Positions 1 to 7,939 of a stretch of 64,000 nucleotides of DNA are shown piece by piece (position 1 is the stretch's first letter; every line of letters starts with the position of its first letter). The stretch spans positions 124,001 through 188,000 of the forward strand of contig NZ_JAPVLU010000001.1 in NCBI RefSeq assembly GCF_027158205.1, in the 5' to 3' direction. The notes below the pieces were generated by a model. It did no database searches. It saw nothing but the letters and a program-made list of their open reading frames with translations, and was not told where the DNA came from. The position numbers were made by a program, and so were the translations under genes. This DNA comes from Streptomyces sp. H39-S7. Lineage in GTDB: Bacteria > Actinomycetota > Actinomycetes > Streptomycetales > Streptomycetaceae.

Positions 1-1
1 C

Positions 2-436
2 GTCATCTCCGCCATCGCTCCCCTCGCGCTAGCTGGCGCAGTCCACTTCTACCTCCTCGTCGCCCGCCACCCCGAGCCACACGAAAGCGCCCGCCACATC
101 ACAGCGGATGCCACCCCAGAGGGCCGAAGTCCCGCCGCCACGCAGGAACCGACATGCGGGTTCAACGAGACCCAGGACGACGAAGCCGATCAAGTGGCTG
201 AGCTCCAGAAGCCGGCCGCTGAACGTCGGGGCCGGCTACCAAGCGCCACCCTGGAGCAGGCAGTCGAGATCGGCCGTACCGCCGCTCCGGGACGAAGCGG
301 TCGGATCTCCCGCCGCCACATCGAGAAGGCCATCCGGGACAAGGGCCTCGCAGTAGGCCGGGAACGCCTGGACAGGGCCAAGGACATCCTCCAGTCCGAA
401 CTCGACCAAACCGCCAAGCCACTCGGCACCGGCTGA
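2..436 (+). CDS. C-terminal part of a DUF2637 membrane protein (5' end outside window)
   Basis: The frame is open from the first base to a TGA at 434-436 and has no start codon inside, so the gene begins left of the window. The visible start (SAIAPLALAGAVHFYLLVAR) is the last membrane helix of DUF2637, a family found on actinobacterial plasmids and integrative elements and thought to resemble Spd spread proteins. It is followed by an acidic linker and a basic helical tail (near SGRISRRHIEKAIRDKGLAV) that looks like a small winged-helix or DNA-binding region. The mobilisation genes directly downstream fit a role in transfer or plasmid spread, which is inferred. The family call rests on recall of the helix sequence. 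Confidence 0.7.
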   Translation, partial: VISAIAPLALAGAVHFYLLVARHPEPHESARHITADATPEGRSPAATQEPTCGFNETQDDEADQVAELQKPAAERRGRLPSATLEQAVEIGRTAAPGRSGRISRRHIEKAIRDKGLAVGRERLDRAKDILQSELDQTAKPLGTG

Positions 437-449
437 CCCCGCCCACCCC

Positions 450-482
450 GGCCCGCCCTCACCCCTCACACGAGGGCGGGCC
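450..482. terminator. GC-rich hairpin after the DUF2637 gene
   Basis: A perfect 11-bp inverted repeat (GGCCCGCCCTC at 450-460, GAGGGCGGGCC at 472-482) lies 13 bases after the stop codon. It could end the DUF2637 transcript. No T-run follows, which is normal for Streptomyces. Confidence 0.55.
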
Positions 483-610
483 CACGGGCACGCGCAACCC
501 CTCGCCCCTCAACACCGATCCTGGAGCCCCCGTGCACGATCACCACGACGAACCCACCACATCGAAAAGGCAACTGACCATTACCCCAGCACCAGGCGGA
601 GCAAGGTATG

Positions 611-674
611 GCGTTGGACCGTCCAAGGGCCGGTCCAACGCGTCCTCCTCCGCCCCGGGGGTGGCGGAGGAGGA
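611..674. other. Two adjacent perfect inverted repeats, candidate oriT
   Basis: Repeat 1 is GCGTTGGACCG (611-621) with its complement at 631-641. Repeat 2 is TCCTCCTCCGCC (643-654) with its complement at 663-674. The pair sits just upstream of the mobC-like and relaxase genes, where an origin of transfer with relaxosome binding sites is expected. An open frame from GTG 532 runs through it, but the encoded residues look like read-through of structured DNA. A nic site cannot be assigned from sequence alone. Confidence 0.45.
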
Positions 675-717
675 GCTCCGGCGCGAGGGCGCGCTGGAGG
701 GGGAAGCCGGCATCGTC

Positions 718-1176
718 ATGCCTGTGCGTGCAGCCGACGAAGCCGCGCTCCGCCGCGTCGCCCGCCGTCGCGCCCGTGAAACCGAACAGCGCAAGAAGCG
801 TGTCGATGTCCGCTACAGCATGAACGAGCACACCGAGATCCTGGACATGGCCCAGAGCATGGGCCTGGCGGGTGCCCACTTCGTCGGCGCGGTCGTCATG
901 GCCTTCATCGAAGGTGCCCACACTCTCCCTGGCCAGCGTGGCGCCCTCGACGACCTGATCGATGAACTCGCTGCCCTGCGCACCGAGGTCGCCAGGATCG
1001 GCAACAACGTCAACCAGATCGCCCACCGTCTCAACGCCGGAGCAGATCCCCGCCCGGAGGACTCCGCCGTCATCGCCGCGGCCGGTGATGTGCTCGTCAA
1101 GGCTCGTTCCGCCGCGGCCGCGATCGATACCGCCGCCGATGTGGCCGCCACAACGAAAGAGCCCGCCACCCGTTGA
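718..1176 (+). CDS. MobC-like relaxosome accessory protein
   Basis: A 152-residue basic protein, probably the relaxosome accessory factor that helps the relaxase load at oriT. The N-terminal third is Arg-rich (RRVARRRARETEQRKKR) and leads into a ribbon-helix-helix-like segment (VDVRYSMNEHTEILDMA). The later motif ARIGNNVNQIAHRLN is characteristic of bacterial MobC proteins. I chose ATG 718 because everything upstream in this frame, back to GTG 532, crosses the paired inverted repeats at 611-674. With GTG 532 it would have 214 residues. The stop overlaps the relaxase start (TTGA), so the two are translationally coupled. Confidence 0.75.
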   Translation: MPVRAADEAALRRVARRRARETEQRKKRVDVRYSMNEHTEILDMAQSMGLAGAHFVGAVVMAFIEGAHTLPGQRGALDDLIDELAALRTEVARIGNNVNQIAHRLNAGADPRPEDSAVIAAAGDVLVKARSAAAAIDTAADVAATTKEPATR

Positions 1177-2822
1177 TCGCGAACATCGTCAAGCCCGGCT
1201 CCAAAACCCGAGGCGTGCTGAACTACCTCTACGACACCAAACGCGCCAACGACCACACCGACCCCCACCTCGTAGCGTCGTGGGACGGCTTCGCCCCCGA
1301 CCCCGGCCGGGAGCCGGATGCCACCCTCGCCCAGCTGACCACCGCCCTCGACCTGCGCGTGAAGCAAGCCGGAGAGCGCGCCCCCAAGAACCACGTGTGG
1401 CACTGCTCGATCCGGGCCGCGCCCGAAGACCGGACGCTGTCGGACGCCGAGTGGGCCACGGTCGCCCGCCGGGTACTGAACGCCACCGGCATCGCCCCGG
1501 CCGGCGACCCTGACGCCTGCCGCTGGGTCGCCGTCCGCCACGCCGATGACCACATCCACATTGTCGCCACCAAGGTCCGAGGCGACCTCACCCCGCCCCG
1601 CAACTGGAACGACTACCTGCGCGCCGACAAGGAACTGGCCGCCATCGAGAAGGAATACGGCCTACGACAGGTCCCGCGCGGCGATCGCACGGCCGCCAAA
1701 CGCCCCACCCGCGCCGAGCAGGAAAAGGCCCGCCGAACCGGACATACCACCACGGCCCGAGAACACTTGCGGACCACCGTCCGCACCGCCGTCTCAGCCG
1801 CCACCAGCACCGAAGAGTTCTTCCGCCTCCTCACCGGCGCCGGCGTCCTCGTGGACATCCAGTACTTCCCTTCGGGCGACATCCACGGATACAAGACCGC
1901 CCTCGAAAGCGACACCAACAAGGACGGCCAGCCCGTCTGGTTCTCCGGCTCGACGCTCGCCCCCGACCTGTCCTACCCAAAGATCGCCGAGCGCCTCGCC
2001 GCCACGTCCACGCTCCCACGCGGGCCCTCTGACCGTCAGCACACGGCCTGGCAGCAGATCATCGAGGCAGCCGGGCACCTCCCCGACCTCCTCGCGCAGA
2101 CCGACGACGCCGCAAGCCAGGCGCACATCACGGTGCTCGCTGAGACCCTTGATGTCCTCCCCCTCACAGCCACCGCCGACCTGCGGCTCCCGCTCGGCCA
2201 GGCCGCCACCGCATTCGAACGAGCCAGCCGCTCCCGCATCCACGCCAGGCACCGGCAGGCCCAGACAACCCGGCGGGCCGTCAAGGCCATCCTCCGCGAA
2301 CCCGCCCCACGGGACGGAGCTCTCTTCGCGATCCTCCTCGACGCACTCCTCCTCGCGGTCGTCGCAGCCCAGCACTGGCACCGCAACCACCATCACGATC
2401 AGCAAGCCGAAGCGGCCCGACAGACCGCCGAACATCTGCGAGCCGCTTACCAGGAAGCCGCCCGTCAACCCCTAGCCGTGATCCACCAGCGGGGCCGACA
2501 CCTGGCTCTACCTCTGCAGCAGCGCCAGGCCGAGATCATCCGCCAAGCCCTGCCCGACCTCGCCGACCAGATCCTCGCCGAACCCACCTGGCCCGCGCTC
2601 GCCGCCGCACTATCCGACACCACAACAGCCGGCCACAACCCCGCCACGCTCATCACCCAAGCCGCACGACACCGGGAACTGCACACCGCCGGTTCTCTCA
2701 GCGAAGTCCTTACCTGGCGCCTGCACCGCATCACCGGCCTGCACCCGCAGCCGCCCACAACCACCACACCGGCCTCGGTGCGGACCACCGCGCCCACCGG
2801 CCACCAGCGCCGAACCCGGTGA
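1173..2822 (+). CDS. Relaxase / mobilisation nuclease
   Basis: A 549-residue DNA-nicking transfer relaxase. The N-terminus (MIANIVKPGSKTRGVLNYLY) has candidate catalytic tyrosines at Tyr18 and Tyr20, and a metal-binding three-histidine motif HADDHIHI occurs at residues 123-130 (His123, His127, His129). Both are typical of MOBP-type relaxases. The rest is helical and Arg/Ala-rich, with a hydrophobic stretch near residue 390 (LFAILLDALLLAVVAA), so it may be membrane-associated. The start is TTG 1173, overlapping the stop of the mobC-like gene. With no coupling-protein or VirB-type genes in view, the element looks mobilisable rather than self-transmissible, although part of it lies outside the window. 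Confidence 0.85.
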   Translation: MIANIVKPGSKTRGVLNYLYDTKRANDHTDPHLVASWDGFAPDPGREPDATLAQLTTALDLRVKQAGERAPKNHVWHCSIRAAPEDRTLSDAEWATVARRVLNATGIAPAGDPDACRWVAVRHADDHIHIVATKVRGDLTPPRNWNDYLRADKELAAIEKEYGLRQVPRGDRTAAKRPTRAEQEKARRTGHTTTAREHLRTTVRTAVSAATSTEEFFRLLTGAGVLVDIQYFPSGDIHGYKTALESDTNKDGQPVWFSGSTLAPDLSYPKIAERLAATSTLPRGPSDRQHTAWQQIIEAAGHLPDLLAQTDDAASQAHITVLAETLDVLPLTATADLRLPLGQAATAFERASRSRIHARHRQAQTTRRAVKAILREPAPRDGALFAILLDALLLAVVAAQHWHRNHHHDQQAEAARQTAEHLRAAYQEAARQPLAVIHQRGRHLALPLQQRQAEIIRQALPDLADQILAEPTWPALAAALSDTTTAGHNPATLITQAARHRELHTAGSLSEVLTWRLHRITGLHPQPPTTTTPASVRTTAPTGHQRRTR

Positions 2823-2865
2823 ACACCAACACCCGGGCCGAACGGCATCCGATAAGGAGACCATC

Positions 2866-3768
2866 CTGAAGATCCACCCCCTCGCCGCCACATTCCCCGT
2901 CCTGCCGGAGGACGAACTGCATGACCTCGCCCAGTCCATCAAGGCCGAAGGTCAGCACAAGCCCATCGTCCTCGATCGGGACGGCGTCCTCCTCGACGGT
3001 CGCAACCGCCTCGCCGCCTGCGAACTCGCCAGCGTCGAACCCCGCTTCACCCGCTACGAAGGCAACGACCCCACCAGCCTGATCCTGGCCGCCAACCTCC
3101 GCCGCCGACACGTCAGCAAGGGCCAGCAGGCCATGATCGGCGCGATGGCGCGTTCACTTTCGGGACACTCCTTGCGGGCCCACGCCACACTGCACGCGAT
3201 GAGTCTCAGCCGGCTTTCCGCCGCCAACGTCGTGCTGGAGCATGCCCCCGACCTCGCCGAACAGGTACGCCTCGGCACCCTCGGTCTCGACGCCGCCTAC
3301 GCCGAAGCCGGCCATCGCAAGGCCCGCACCGCAGCCGTCATCAACCAGCACAACGAGCTGCGCCAGCACGCCCCCGACCTAGCCGAACAAGTCACCGAGG
3401 GCTACCTCACCCTCGACGCCGCCACCGCCATACTCCACCAACGTCTCGAAGACGAACGACTGCGCCGGCGCGTCAAGGAAGTCGATGCCATCCGCCAGGC
3501 AGACGGCGATACGAGGCCCAGCCACACTGAACTCGCCGAGCAGGGAGCGATCACCTGGCAAGAGGCCCACCACCGAGTGGAACAGCAACACGCCCAACGC
3601 CAAAAGGCCATCCAAGAAGCACAGCAGGCCCTCGAACAGATCGCCAGAAGCTGGACCGCCGTCCAGGACCTCGCGGTTCGCCTGGACACGCCTTACGCAC
3701 ACGAGGTCCTCGACGGCCTCACGCCAGAAGCCCGGGCCCTCGCCACCCGCCTGACCAGCCAGGTCTGA
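2866..3768 (+). CDS. ParB/RepB-like partition or regulatory protein (CTG start)
   Basis: A 300-residue protein with an N-terminal ParB-type nuclease/CTPase fold: KIHPLAATFPVLPEDELHDL, then HKPIVLDRDGVLLDGRNRL and a later NLRRRHVSKGQQA segment. A helical DNA-binding middle and a coiled C-terminus follow. The conserved domain can only be reached by starting at CTG 2866, which has an AAGGAG ribosome site at 2854-2859 with 6-base spacing. No ATG, GTG or TTG lies in frame before the domain, and a start at ATG 3133 would delete it. It may serve plasmid-like maintenance or control of the mobile element. It ends at the strong hairpin at 3781-3816. Confidence 0.75.
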   Translation: MKIHPLAATFPVLPEDELHDLAQSIKAEGQHKPIVLDRDGVLLDGRNRLAACELASVEPRFTRYEGNDPTSLILAANLRRRHVSKGQQAMIGAMARSLSGHSLRAHATLHAMSLSRLSAANVVLEHAPDLAEQVRLGTLGLDAAYAEAGHRKARTAAVINQHNELRQHAPDLAEQVTEGYLTLDAATAILHQRLEDERLRRRVKEVDAIRQADGDTRPSHTELAEQGAITWQEAHHRVEQQHAQRQKAIQEAQQALEQIARSWTAVQDLAVRLDTPYAHEVLDGLTPEARALATRLTSQV

Positions 3769-3780
3769 CGCCACCAACAC

Positions 3781-3816
3781 CACCGGGGCCAACGCCGCAC
3801 GGGGTTGGCCCCGGTG
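3781..3816. terminator. Terminator of the mobilisation operon
   Basis: A perfect 13-bp stem (CACCGGGGCCAAC at 3781-3793, GTTGGCCCCGGTG at 3804-3816) with a 10-base loop begins 12 bases after the ParB-like stop codon. Confidence 0.8.
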
Positions 3817-4013
3817 ACATGTTGATGAGGGCACTTGGGCACGTAGTTAGCGCGACGGCCCGCTCGCGGCCTATCGGCCAGAGCCGATTTAAACGGGCCC
3901 TATCACCATCGGAGCCGCATCGCCTGGAGCCCGTGCGAGCCGATTCCCTTCCTCCCGTGCCCGCAGTGCGCGGTAGCGTCCCTCGTGAGGCCAACGGAGA
4001 GGGAGCCCGCACC

Positions 4014-4718
4014 ATGCCGCAGCCGATGGACACTGCTCATCGTCCAGCCCAGCGCGGGCTCATTCTGGACTTCGCCGGGGTACTGACCGCCGACCCACGC
4101 CCGGTGCACCGCGCGTGGTGCGAAGCGGAGGGGCTGGAGCCCGGGGCATGGCGCGCGACCCTCAACGACAATCCCGAAGGCCGTCGGCTGTACGTGGCGT
4201 TGGAGATCGGGCAGATAGACCAAGCCGCCTGGAACGAGGGCACGGCTGCGCTCCTCGGTCCGCACGTCGAGCCGACGAACCTGATGGGCCGCGCTTGGTC
4301 AGGAGTTCCCGCCGCGCAGCGCATGATCGGGCTCGCCCGCGCTGCTAGGGCTGCCGGTTACCGGCTCGCGCTGCTGTCGAACAGCTTCGGCATGGACCCT
4401 TTCAACCCGTACGAGCACAGCGGCATCTGGGACCTCTTCGATGTGCACGTCATTTCCGAAGCGGTCGGCCTGGCCAAGCCCGATCCGGCGATCTACCAGC
4501 TGGTGTTGGATCGCCTCGGTCTGCCGGGTCCGGCGTGCGTGTTTGTCGACGACCACCCGGTGAACCTCCCGCCGGCCGAGGCCCTGGGCATCACCACCGT
4601 CCTCGCGCAGGACGAGGCGGCGGCGGTTGCCGAGCTGGAGGAAATGCTCGGGGTCAACGCAGTCCTGCGGGTGCAGCGACTGGTTCCGGCCGTTGTTCAA
4701 CTCCCCTCCCGTGGATGA
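4014..4718 (+). CDS. HAD-family hydrolase
   Basis: A 234-residue haloacid-dehalogenase-type hydrolase of the epoxide-hydrolase-like subgroup. Motif I is degenerate (ILDFAGVLT: the first Asp is kept but the usual second Asp is absent). Motif II is ALLSNSF, the motif III lysine is in GLAKPDPAIY, and motif IV is VFVDDHPVN. The missing second aspartate suggests it may not be a classic phosphatase. ATG 4014 is chosen for its GGAGAGGGAG ribosome site. It lies ahead of the XRE regulator and in line with the sugar genes, so it may belong to that cargo block. Its substrate is unknown. Confidence 0.8.
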   Translation: MPQPMDTAHRPAQRGLILDFAGVLTADPRPVHRAWCEAEGLEPGAWRATLNDNPEGRRLYVALEIGQIDQAAWNEGTAALLGPHVEPTNLMGRAWSGVPAAQRMIGLARAARAAGYRLALLSNSFGMDPFNPYEHSGIWDLFDVHVISEAVGLAKPDPAIYQLVLDRLGLPGPACVFVDDHPVNLPPAEALGITTVLAQDEAAAVAELEEMLGVNAVLRVQRLVPAVVQLPSRG

Positions 4719-4786
4719 CTGTCGGCAGTCACGCGGTCACGGGTACGGTCCATGTCTGGCCGATCTGGATCGGGAGAGTGCCTGCC

Positions 4787-5989
4787 ATGCAATGGTCCGA
4801 GTACACAACGGCCGAAAGAATCAAGGCTCTTCGCAGCGGCATGACGCAGGAGGGGTTGGCCGAGGCCGCCGCCGTATCCGTCGGCGTCGTCCGGAAACTG
4901 GAGCGCGGTGGCACCGCGTCACTGCCTTCGCTGCTGTCCATCGCCTCGGCACTCGGGACAGACATCGCCGTGCTCCTCGGTCAGCAAGCACCGCGGCGAT
5001 CCATGGACCGCAACGAGCGGGCGGCCCTGCGCACCTTGTCCGGCGCCACTCACGATGCAGCCATCGGGATCCCGGCCGACACCGAACCCGGGACCGTCGA
5101 GGAACTGCGGTCCGCCGTCCAGCATGCCGACGCCGCCTACTGGGCTGGCCGGTACACCGAGCTTGGCGTGCTGTTGGGCGCCTTATTGCCCGAGGCCCGT
5201 GCCCGCTACGACGCCTCGGACACGGTCGAGAAGGAAGCCGCAGCCGGCGTCCTCGCCGATGTCTTCCAGACAGCCGGCATGGCCGCCAACGTCTGGGGAT
5301 CACGAGACCTCGCCTACGCCGCCCTCACCTATGGCCGTCAGATCGCCGTGCAGGTCGGTGATGACCTGCGTGACGCCCACCTCGCCGCCACCACGGCGTG
5401 GGTCAATCTCCGCGACGGCCGGACGGCACAGGGCTTCACGCTCGCCGCAGCCCAGGCGGACCGCATCGAGCCCAAGATGTCGGAGCACGACCCTGACCGG
5501 CTGTCGGTGTACGGGCAGCTCGTTACCAATGCGGCAGTAGCAGCTTCCCGTGGCGGCGCCTCCCCGGACACTGCCCGCGAATACCTCTCCCAGGCCCACG
5601 CCGTAGGCGCCCGCCTCGGCACAGAGCACGCCCGGGGCCGGCACGCCCAGCCCTACGGCCCGCTGTACGCCGGAACGCAGGCCATGAGCATCGCCGTTGC
5701 CCTCGGGGACACCCCCGGAGCGTTGCGACTCATGGACACCGTCCGGCTGGACGAGACTGTCCCGCTTGCCACCAGAGCCCGCTACGGCCTCGATGTCGCC
5801 CTGACCCACGTCGAATGCCGCCGGTGGGAGCAGGCCGCCGACACCCTCGAAGGCGTCTGCGCCATGGCGCCGGGGTGGGTGCAGCACCAGATGCTGCCCG
5901 GTGTGATCATCTCCCGCCTGGCCGGCGTGTCCGTCAGCCGCCTTCGCGGGCTCGCGCACGCCGCCGGTGTTTCCCTTGGAGTCCGCTGA
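4787..5989 (+). CDS. XRE-family regulator with helical sensor domain and a TTA codon
   Basis: A 400-residue protein. Residues about 8-60 form a helix-turn-helix of the Cro/C1 type (TQEGLAEAAAVSVGVVRKLE). The remainder is helical and TPR-like, as in actinobacterial regulators that bind small molecules or peptides. Codon 133 (5183-5185) is TTA, so full translation probably needs the bldA leucyl-tRNA, which would tie expression to late growth. The start at ATG 4787 follows a GGGAGAG site. It precedes the sugar operon on the same strand and is the likely regulator of that block, which is inferred from position. Confidence 0.8.
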   Translation: MQWSEYTTAERIKALRSGMTQEGLAEAAAVSVGVVRKLERGGTASLPSLLSIASALGTDIAVLLGQQAPRRSMDRNERAALRTLSGATHDAAIGIPADTEPGTVEELRSAVQHADAAYWAGRYTELGVLLGALLPEARARYDASDTVEKEAAAGVLADVFQTAGMAANVWGSRDLAYAALTYGRQIAVQVGDDLRDAHLAATTAWVNLRDGRTAQGFTLAAAQADRIEPKMSEHDPDRLSVYGQLVTNAAVAASRGGASPDTAREYLSQAHAVGARLGTEHARGRHAQPYGPLYAGTQAMSIAVALGDTPGALRLMDTVRLDETVPLATRARYGLDVALTHVECRRWEQAADTLEGVCAMAPGWVQHQMLPGVIISRLAGVSVSRLRGLAHAAGVSLGVR

Positions 5990-6031
5990 CCGCCACGCTC
6001 CGTTGCAGCTGGACGGCCGCCACTCTCACGA

Positions 6032-6093
6032 CTGCCACGCCCCGTGACACCTCACGCAAGCCCCGCCTGCCGGACGGACACGGGGCGTGGCAG
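6032..6093. other. Long-loop inverted repeat ahead of the sugar operon
   Basis: A perfect 15-bp inverted repeat (CTGCCACGCCCCGTG at 6032-6046, complement at 6079-6093) with a 32-base loop lies between the XRE gene and the next operon. It could be the XRE terminator or an operator. The wide separation of the arms is unusual for a simple terminator. Confidence 0.5.
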
Positions 6094-6170
6094 CTTCTGC
6101 CACCACGAACTCGCTCCGCCGTCACGGGCCGTGCCTGTCCCGCGTACTCGCACGACAGCACGCTGGAGGC

Positions 6171-6614
6171 ATGTCGAACACCTCCCCCGACGGTCTCGGA
6201 CACGTGCCCGTCGCCGTCTACGCCTGCGCCGCCGAGGCGCCCCTCGTACGTGAGGCCGAAAAACAAGCTCGTCGCTACGCCGACGCCCGCCACTGGCATG
6301 TGGCCGGAGCCTGGGCCGACGACGATCCGACCCTTCCCTTGGACACCCGGCCGGGCTGGTCGGCCATAGCAGGCGCCCTGTCCACCGGCATGATCCGTGG
6401 GGTCGTCGTCGGAGCCGCCTCCCACGTAGCTGCGGACGCGGCGCAGTTCGCCGCTCTCGGGGTCCTCATCCGTGACCGAGGCGGCTTCCTCGCGGAAGCG
6501 ATCCCCCGGCCTTCCCGCCGTACCCCCGGCCAGAACGAGCGCCGCCAAGCCCTGTTCGAGGCGGCCTCCGGGTGGTCGCCCTGGACCCGTCTCGTGCCCG
6601 GGATCGCGTGGTGA
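6171..6614 (+). CDS. Small resolvase-like protein of unknown function
   Basis: A 147-residue protein. Its order of strands and helices (VAVYACAAEAPLVREAEKQA, then a GWSAIAGALSTGMIRGVVV segment and a LGVLIRDRGGFLAEAIP end) resembles the N-terminal fold of serine recombinases. The catalytic serine context is not recognisable and there is no DNA-binding tail, so recombinase activity is doubtful. ATG 6171 has a GGAGG site only one base upstream, so GTG 6204 is a real alternative. The stop overlaps the next gene as GTGA, which makes this the probable first gene of the coupled operon. Confidence 0.5.
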   Translation: MSNTSPDGLGHVPVAVYACAAEAPLVREAEKQARRYADARHWHVAGAWADDDPTLPLDTRPGWSAIAGALSTGMIRGVVVGAASHVAADAAQFAALGVLIRDRGGFLAEAIPRPSRRTPGQNERRQALFEAASGWSPWTRLVPGIAW

Positions 6615-6820
6615 CGCGCCCACGCGCCGAGGTCGGCGACCTGGTTGAGGACCAGCAGGGACGACGGGCGATTGTCACGGACATCAAGAAGGGCAAGACC
6701 TGGGTCCTGCGTCCGCCCTCGGGCAGCACCACGGCTCAGTGGGAGTCGGACGATCCTGATTCCCTGCGGATCTTGGAACCCCGTCCCTCACGCCCCGACC
6801 GCAATCAGGAGGCCAAGTGA
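6611..6820 (+). CDS. Small unknown protein (69 aa)
   Basis: The start GTG 6611 overlaps the upstream stop codon and the end overlaps the next gene (GTGA), so translational coupling supports it as real. The predicted protein (MTRPRAEVGDLVEDQQGRRA onward) has beta-rich segments typical of small actinobacterial SH3-like proteins that accompany regulators in Streptomyces. I do not recognise a function. Confidence 0.6.
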   Translation: MTRPRAEVGDLVEDQQGRRAIVTDIKKGKTWVLRPPSGSTTAQWESDDPDSLRILEPRPSRPDRNQEAK

Positions 6821-7017
6821 GGTCCCGCCGTATGGCCCGTCTCGCAGGCAGCGACCCGGTCGGGCGGTTACTGACCGGGGTCTGGCTCGCGGGTCACGTG
6901 GCCGCCGCATTCACCCTCGGCGCCGTGATCGCCGACCGCCCGACCGCTGTCACGGCGGGCTCGCCCGTCGTCAGCAGCCCGGACCGGCCCGCCGACGAGC
7001 AGACGCACGACCTCTGA
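6817..7017 (+). CDS. Small membrane protein (66 aa) with a TTA codon
   Basis: The GTG 6817 start overlaps the previous stop. The product has a basic N-terminus (MRSRRMARLAG), one predicted membrane helix (LLTGVWLAGHVAAAFTLGAV) and a short polar tail. Codon 18 (6868-6870) is TTA, giving a second bldA-dependent gene in this block. It sits between the unknown proteins and the GT8 gene. A role as a small membrane anchor or regulator is possible but not shown. Confidence 0.6.
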   Translation: MRSRRMARLAGSDPVGRLLTGVWLAGHVAAAFTLGAVIADRPTAVTAGSPVVSSPDRPADEQTHDL

Positions 7018-7051
7018 GGCCCTCCCCCCGAGACCGTAAGGCGGACCCGCC

Positions 7052-7939
7052 GTGTACGCGTTCGGCCTGTGCATCGACCAGAACTACCTCACCCCCGGCC
7101 TGGCCACGATCACCGCCCTGGCCGACAGCCTCACCCCAAAGGCCCGCCACCAGGCCGCGCTCCGCATCCTCACCCTCGACCTCGCCCCGGCCGACGCCCT
7201 GCTGCTCGCCCAGCTCGCCAAACGGGCCGGCTTCGGCTCCTTCGGCCTTGCCCACCGCACCCCGCTGCGCTCCTGCCGGATGGCCGACGCCTCGTACATC
7301 ACCGTCACGACCTACCTGCGCTTCGAGTTCACACCCGCCTTCGTCCGTAGGCCCTACCTGATCTACGTGGACGCCGACACTCTCGTGCGCGGTGACTTGA
7401 GCGAACCGCTCGGCACCTTGCTCCTCGGCGAGGTCGGCGCCGTCCGCGACGAGTTCAACCCGGCCGTCGGCGAATGTCCCGCCCTGCCCGGCGCCGCAGA
7501 ACGCTGGCCGCGCCTTCGGGGCCTTCCCTACTACAACGCCGGTCTTTTGTGGGTCCGCACCGCAGATATGCCCCGCATCCGGAGCGGCGTCGAGCGGGCT
7601 CTGGTCCGACAGCGCCGGCACATCCTCCACAACGACCAGGACGCCCTGAACCTGTGGCTCCTGCACGCCGGGCACGTCCGCCCCGTCGGTTCCGGGTACA
7701 ACCGCTTCGAGGTCGGCCGGTTCCTCGAACGCGGCAACTGGGTCCGCCGCGTCGTCACCCGACCCCTGCGTCCCGACCCATCCGCAGCGCTCGTCCACTT
7801 CGTGGGCCCCGAGAAGCCCTGGCAGCCGGGATGCCCCCGCACAGAGGACGTCCGGGAGTACCGCCTGCTGCTGCGGCGAACCATGCGGCATGTTCGCGCG
7901 ATGGGCGCCGCTCACCCCGAGCCGACGGGCCTGCGATGA
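7052..7939 (+). CDS. GT8-like glycosyltransferase
   Basis: A 295-residue cytoplasmic glycosyltransferase resembling family GT8 (galactosyl- and glycogenin-type retaining enzymes using nucleotide sugars). The N-terminal strand reads MYAFGLCIDQNYLTPGL. A metal-binding DAD occurs at residues 107-109 in PYLIYVDADTLVRGDL, then a GLPYYNAGLLWV acceptor-side motif, then HNDQDALNLWL. The C-terminal HFVGPEKPW matches the conserved His-x-x-Gly-x-x-Lys-Pro-Trp of the family. The GTG start has an AAGGCGG site. The stop overlaps the next gene as ATGA. It is the first biosynthetic gene of the tightly coupled sugar operon. Confidence 0.85.
   Translation: MYAFGLCIDQNYLTPGLATITALADSLTPKARHQAALRILTLDLAPADALLLAQLAKRAGFGSFGLAHRTPLRSCRMADASYITVTTYLRFEFTPAFVRRPYLIYVDADTLVRGDLSEPLGTLLLGEVGAVRDEFNPAVGECPALPGAAERWPRLRGLPYYNAGLLWVRTADMPRIRSGVERALVRQRRHILHNDQDALNLWLLHAGHVRPVGSGYNRFEVGRFLERGNWVRRVVTRPLRPDPSAALVHFVGPEKPWQPGCPRTEDVREYRLLLRRTMRHVRAMGAAHPEPTGLR

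Noticed and set aside
532..717. N-terminal extension of the MobC-like protein from GTG 532
   Set aside because: The extension runs through two perfect inverted repeats and has no recognisable protein character; ATG 718 is preferred.
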